From Acidobacteriota bacterium (GTDB lineage: Bacteria > Acidobacteriota > Terriglobia > Terriglobales > Acidobacteriaceae), in assembly GCA_021816455.1 (NCBI GenBank), contig JAKAXU010000003.1, positions 1 to 64,000 of the forward strand: DNA of 64,000 nt, written 5' to 3'. Of the stretch, positions 60,889 to 64,000 are shown piece after piece. Every line of letters starts with the position of its first letter. The first letter of the stretch is position 1. The notes beneath the pieces were generated by a model that saw only the letters and a list, made by a program, of their open reading frames with translations, made no database searches and was not told the DNA's origin. The translations under genes and the position numbers were made by a program.

Positions 60889-63009
60889 ATGTTCGGGAAG
60901 CTGATCTCAGTTGCTTTGTTGACTTCTGTTGTTGCCTTTGTTGTGACTGCCACGGGCATGGCGCAAACCGCGAAATCCAGCGCAGGCTCAGGTCGTGCAG
61001 AGACGGGTGATGCAGGCTCAGGCGCGGGTGGATCTGGTAAGGCAAGCTCGACGCTGCGGGTCTTCGATCCGACGCTCATCGACCGGACAGTGAACCCGTG
61101 CCAGGACTTTTATCAGTACTCGTGCGGAGGGTGGCTGAAGAAGCATCCGCTGCCTGCGGACCAGTCCTATTACGGACGCTTCAGTGAATTGTATGATCTG
61201 AACCGCGAGCATCTGCGCGGGATTCTGGAGCAATCGGAGACGGGCAGCAACAGGACGCCAAACGAGCAAAAGATCGGCGACGAGTATGCAAGCTGCATGG
61301 ATGTTACGGCCCTGAACGAGAAAGGAATTACTCCGCTTCAGCCCGTGCTGGACCAGATTGCGGCGCTGAAGAACTTCCGTCAGTTGCCGTCACTGGTTGG
61401 CGTGCTGCAGCGTATGGGAGTGGGCGTCTTCTTCGATATGGGATCGAGTCCGGACTATGCCAACTCGACTCAGATGATCGCGTTCTATGATGCGGGCGGC
61501 AAGGGATTGCCCGAGCGTGGTTTCTATACCCGCGCCGATGCGAAGTCGGCGGAAATTCGAAGCGAGTACGTGGCGCACATTGCGAAGATGCTGACACTGG
61601 CGGGCGAGCCTGCGGATAAGTCTCATCAGGACGCCGCGGCTGTCATGGCCTTCGAGACGAAGCTGGCTGAGGCTTCTCTCACAGCAACCGAGGAGCGCGA
61701 TCCGCAGGCGGTCAATCATCCGAGCGATGTGGCGACACTGAGTCGGCAGATGACACACTTTTCGCTGCCGGATTATCTGAAAGCTTACGGCGGACCGGCC
61801 AGCGGAAAGATCAACGTAACACAGCCAAAGTTCTATGCAGCAGTGAACGAACTGGTGGCTACAACGCCAATCGAAACCTTGCGCGCATACATGCGCTGGC
61901 ATGTGTTGCATTCCTATGCGGCGACCAGCCTGCCGGAGAGCTTCGAGCAGGAAAACTGGCACTTCTACGCGCATATTCTCAATGGCGCCGAGAAGCAGCA
62001 GGATCGCTGGAAGACATGCACCAGCCGAGTGGACCACGAGATGGGCGACGCTCTGGGGCAGGTGTATGTGGCGCGGTATTTTCCGCCATCGGACAAACAG
62101 CGGACGCTCGACCTGACCCTGGCCATCGAGCAGGCCATGAGCCGCGACATCGACAGCCTGGACTGGATGAGCGCCGAGACCAAGGCTCAGGCCAAGATCA
62201 AGCTGCATGGGGTGATGAACAAGATTGGCTATCCGGACAAGTGGAAGAGTTATGCCAAGCTGACGATTGTGAAAGACGATGCGGCAGGCAACCAGATGCG
62301 CGTGCAGGAGTTCAGCGTTGCGCGCGATCTGGCCAAAATCGGCAAGCCAGTGGACCGCAGTGAGTGGGAGATGACGCCTCCTACGGTCAACGCCTACTAC
62401 GACCCGCAGGAGAACAATGTGAATTTCCCGGCGGGATATCTGCAGCCGCCATTTTTCAGCAGCAAGGAAGACGATGCGGCAAACTACGGCGACATGGGAT
62501 CGACGATTGGTCATGAACTGACGCATGGATTCGACGACGAGGGTCGGCAGTTCGACGCAAGCGGCAACCTGAAGGATTGGTGGACGAAGAATGACGAGGA
62601 GAAATTCACGGCACGCGCGGCATGCATGGTGAAGCAGTATGACGCGATTGAAGCAGTGCCCGGTGTTCATCTAAACGGAAAACTTACGCTGGGCGAAAAT
62701 CTCGCCGATCTCGGAGGGCTGAAACTTGCGCTGATGGCATGGCTGTTGAAGACCGAGGAAAAGCACGTGGATATGTCGGCGACGATGGATGGATATACGC
62801 CGGAACAGCGTTTCTGGATCGCCTATGCCCAGCAGTGGTGCTCCCAGACACGTCCTGAGGCGCTGCGCACGCAGGTTGAGACTGATCCGCATGCGCCGGA
62901 CAAATATAGGACGAACACGGTCCTGCAGGATATGCCGGAGTTTGGCCGAAGCTTCTCGTGCAAAAAAGGGGGTGCAATGGTGATTGCTGAGCCGTGCAGC
63001 ATCTGGTAG
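60889..63009 (+). CDS. Exported metalloendopeptidase, family M13 (neprilysin/PepO-like)
   Basis: 706 residues from ATG 60889; ATG 60856 in the same frame has GAAGGG 3 bases before it and cannot be excluded. Signal peptide LISVALLTSVVAFVVTATGMAQ, then a Gly/Ser/Ala-rich linker. The M13 pattern is complete: PCQDFYQYSCGGWLKKHPLP at the start, VNAYYDPQENNVNFPAGYLQ, zinc site HELTH at 542-546, third ligand Glu603 in GENLADLGGLK, and the C-terminal CKKG...CSIW. It cuts oligopeptides outside the cytoplasm. It lies just after the M1 gene, and its end is marked by a bidirectional terminator. Confidence 0.94.
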   Translation: MFGKLISVALLTSVVAFVVTATGMAQTAKSSAGSGRAETGDAGSGAGGSGKASSTLRVFDPTLIDRTVNPCQDFYQYSCGGWLKKHPLPADQSYYGRFSELYDLNREHLRGILEQSETGSNRTPNEQKIGDEYASCMDVTALNEKGITPLQPVLDQIAALKNFRQLPSLVGVLQRMGVGVFFDMGSSPDYANSTQMIAFYDAGGKGLPERGFYTRADAKSAEIRSEYVAHIAKMLTLAGEPADKSHQDAAAVMAFETKLAEASLTATEERDPQAVNHPSDVATLSRQMTHFSLPDYLKAYGGPASGKINVTQPKFYAAVNELVATTPIETLRAYMRWHVLHSYAATSLPESFEQENWHFYAHILNGAEKQQDRWKTCTSRVDHEMGDALGQVYVARYFPPSDKQRTLDLTLAIEQAMSRDIDSLDWMSAETKAQAKIKLHGVMNKIGYPDKWKSYAKLTIVKDDAAGNQMRVQEFSVARDLAKIGKPVDRSEWEMTPPTVNAYYDPQENNVNFPAGYLQPPFFSSKEDDAANYGDMGSTIGHELTHGFDDEGRQFDASGNLKDWWTKNDEEKFTARAACMVKQYDAIEAVPGVHLNGKLTLGENLADLGGLKLALMAWLLKTEEKHVDMSATMDGYTPEQRFWIAYAQQWCSQTRPEALRTQVETDPHAPDKYRTNTVLQDMPEFGRSFSCKKGGAMVIAEPCSIW

Positions 63010-63025
63010 CGACTGTGCATCATGG

Positions 63026-63062
63026 AAACACAAGGCCCGCCGGAGTGGCGGGCCTTGTGTTT
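63026..63062. terminator. Bidirectional terminator between the M13 peptidase and sucD
   Basis: AAACACAAGGCCCGCC (63026-63041), loop GGAGT, then the exact reverse complement (63047-63062): a perfect 16-bp stem with A and T at its ends, 17 bases after the peptidase stop and 19 before the sucD stop. Confidence 0.9.
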
Positions 63063-63080
63063 CAGTGTTGGGATGCGCAG

Positions 63081-63956
63081 TTATGCTTTGCCGATGACCT
63101 CGGCGAGCTTGGCGCCGATGTCAGCCGGTGAGACGACGACGTGGATGCCTGCCTCGCGCATAGCCTTCATCTTTTCGGCAGCCGTACCCTGTCCTCCGGA
63201 GATGATGGCTCCGGCATGACCCATGCGACGACCCGGAGGCGCGGTCTGACCGGCGATGAAGCCGACGACGGGCTTTTTCACATGGGCCTTGACGTAGGCT
63301 GCGGCGGCCTCTTCGGCTGTGCCGCCGATCTCGCCGATCATGATGATGGCTTCGGTGTCGGGGTCTTCGTTCAGCAGCTTGAGCGCGTCGATGTGCGTGG
63401 TGCCGATGATCGGGTCACCGCCGATGCCGATAGCGGTGGACTGACCGATGCCGCGCTGGGTGAGTTGGTGAACGGCTTCGTAGGTGAGGGTGCCGGATTT
63501 GGAGACAATGCCGACGGTGCCTTCCTTGTGGATGCGCGCGGGCATGATACCGATCTTGGCCTTGCCGGGCGAGATGACGCCGGGGCAGTTTGGGCCGATG
63601 AGGCGTGACTTTGAAGTTTTGATCTTGCTCCAGACGCGGACCATGTCGAGCGAGGGAATGCCCTCGGTGATGCAGACGATCAGGGGCAGTCCGGCATCTT
63701 CGGCTTCCAGAATTGCATCCGCGGCAAACGGTGGCGGCACAAAGATGACGGTCGCGTTGGCACCGGTTTTTTCGACGGCTTCGGTCACGGTATTGAAGAC
63801 CGGCCAGCCTTCGTGCGTCGTGCCTCCTTTGCCTGGCGTCACGCCGCCAACGACTGTGGTTCCATATTCCGCAGCGCCCTTGGCATGAAAAGTACCTTCC
63901 TTGCCCGTAATGCCCTGCACGATGAGACGAGTATTTTTATCCACGAGTACAGACAT
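63081..63956 (-). CDS. sucD: Succinyl-CoA ligase, alpha subunit
   Basis: 291 residues, full length. TCA-cycle enzyme making ATP or GTP from succinyl-CoA, with the beta subunit SucC. CoA-binding Rossmann fold ([18 protein letters not shown]), [25 protein letters not shown], and the phosphorylated histidine in [16 protein letters not shown] 63956 has a GGGG site just upstream, inside the end of sucC. The stop of sucC and this ATG are one base apart. Confidence 0.97.
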   Translation of the reverse strand: MSVLVDKNTRLIVQGITGKEGTFHAKGAAEYGTTVVGGVTPGKGGTTHEGWPVFNTVTEAVEKTGANATVIFVPPPFAADAILEAEDAGLPLIVCITEGIPSLDMVRVWSKIKTSKSRLIGPNCPGVISPGKAKIGIMPARIHKEGTVGIVSKSGTLTYEAVHQLTQRGIGQSTAIGIGGDPIIGTTHIDALKLLNEDPDTEAIIMIGEIGGTAEEAAAAYVKAHVKKPVVGFIAGQTAPPGRRMGHAGAIISGGQGTAAEKMKAMREAGIHVVVSPADIGAKLAEVIGKA

Positions 63957-63957
63957 C

Positions 63958-64000
63958 TTATGCCCCCGCTTTCGCTGCCGCGACGACAAGATCAGCGGCT
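63958..64000 (-). CDS. sucC: End of succinyl-CoA ligase beta subunit (partial)
   Basis: The last 13 codons before TAA (63960-63958) read [13 protein letters not shown], which fits the C-terminus of SucC. The gene continues beyond the window. Position directly upstream of sucD is the usual order. Too short to be sure on sequence alone. Confidence 0.75.
   Translation of the reverse strand, partial: AADLVVAAAKAGA

Noticed and set aside
1-64000. CRISPR arrays, rRNA genes, prophage or complete insertion sequences
   Set aside because: No regularly spaced repeats, rRNA motifs, integrase or phage genes were recognised; only a possible transposase tail at the left edge.

Overview
The window looks like chromosomal DNA of an acidobacterium, most likely class Terriglobia (family Acidobacteriaceae). 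This is an inference from content: a VWFA-related protein of the type found mainly in Acidobacteriota, a bcsQ-bcsAB-bcsZ-bcsC cellulose operon with a BcsA-BcsB fusion, a complex I operon without nuoEFG, a five-heme cytochrome c with a TPR tail, a bacillithiol enzyme and many exported peptidases and glycosidases. Base composition is GC-rich, genes are close packed, many start codons are GTG or TTG, and stop/start overlaps of the ATGA type are common. There is no rRNA, CRISPR array or complete mobile element. One tRNA (Lys, UUU) is present.

Layout. Bases 1-2250 hold the tail of an unidentified reading frame, a family 2 glycosyltransferase and a broken acyltransferase: a decayed surface-polysaccharide edge. 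Bases 2307-11113 carry metH and housekeeping or hypothetical genes (VWFA protein, YvcK/CofD-like factor, TPR protein, DUF4254 protein, ATP-grasp protein). After tRNA-Lys, bases 11627-24493 form a cellulose synthesis and export operon: a BcsQ-type ATPase with a long N-terminal extension, a BcsA-BcsB fusion, BcsZ cellulase and a very long BcsC whose expected start is interrupted by an in-frame TAG. Next come an AraR-like GntR regulator with a palindromic candidate operator, a small cytochrome c and the five-heme cytochrome.

Bases 29178-41367 are one nuo operon, nuoA-B-C-D-I-H-J-K-L-M1-M2-N. It has no NADH-oxidising module (E, F, G), two NuoM genes, and a NuoL whose lateral-helix region is about 30 residues longer than usual. 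NuoM2 lacks the conserved TM7 lysine. This is the most interesting system here: an 11-subunit-type complex I with an additional antiporter-like subunit.

Bases 41416-47833 form a carbohydrate region: two exported glycosidases flanking a thiolase, then an L-fuconolactonase-like enzyme, a fumarylacetoacetase-family hydrolase and a short-chain dehydrogenase, which together match steps of non-phosphorylative L-fucose (or similar deoxysugar) breakdown. Bases 47990-53461 carry xseB, a fused homocysteine methyltransferase/methylenetetrahydrofolate reductase, a lipoprotein, bshB1 and an unknown gene. Bases 53612-57050 are sdhCAB, followed by a clear terminator. Three exported metallopeptidases (families M19, M1, M13) follow, a bidirectional terminator, and then sucD and the end of sucC on the other strand. 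With nuo, sdh and sucCD nearby, much of the right half serves the TCA cycle and respiration.
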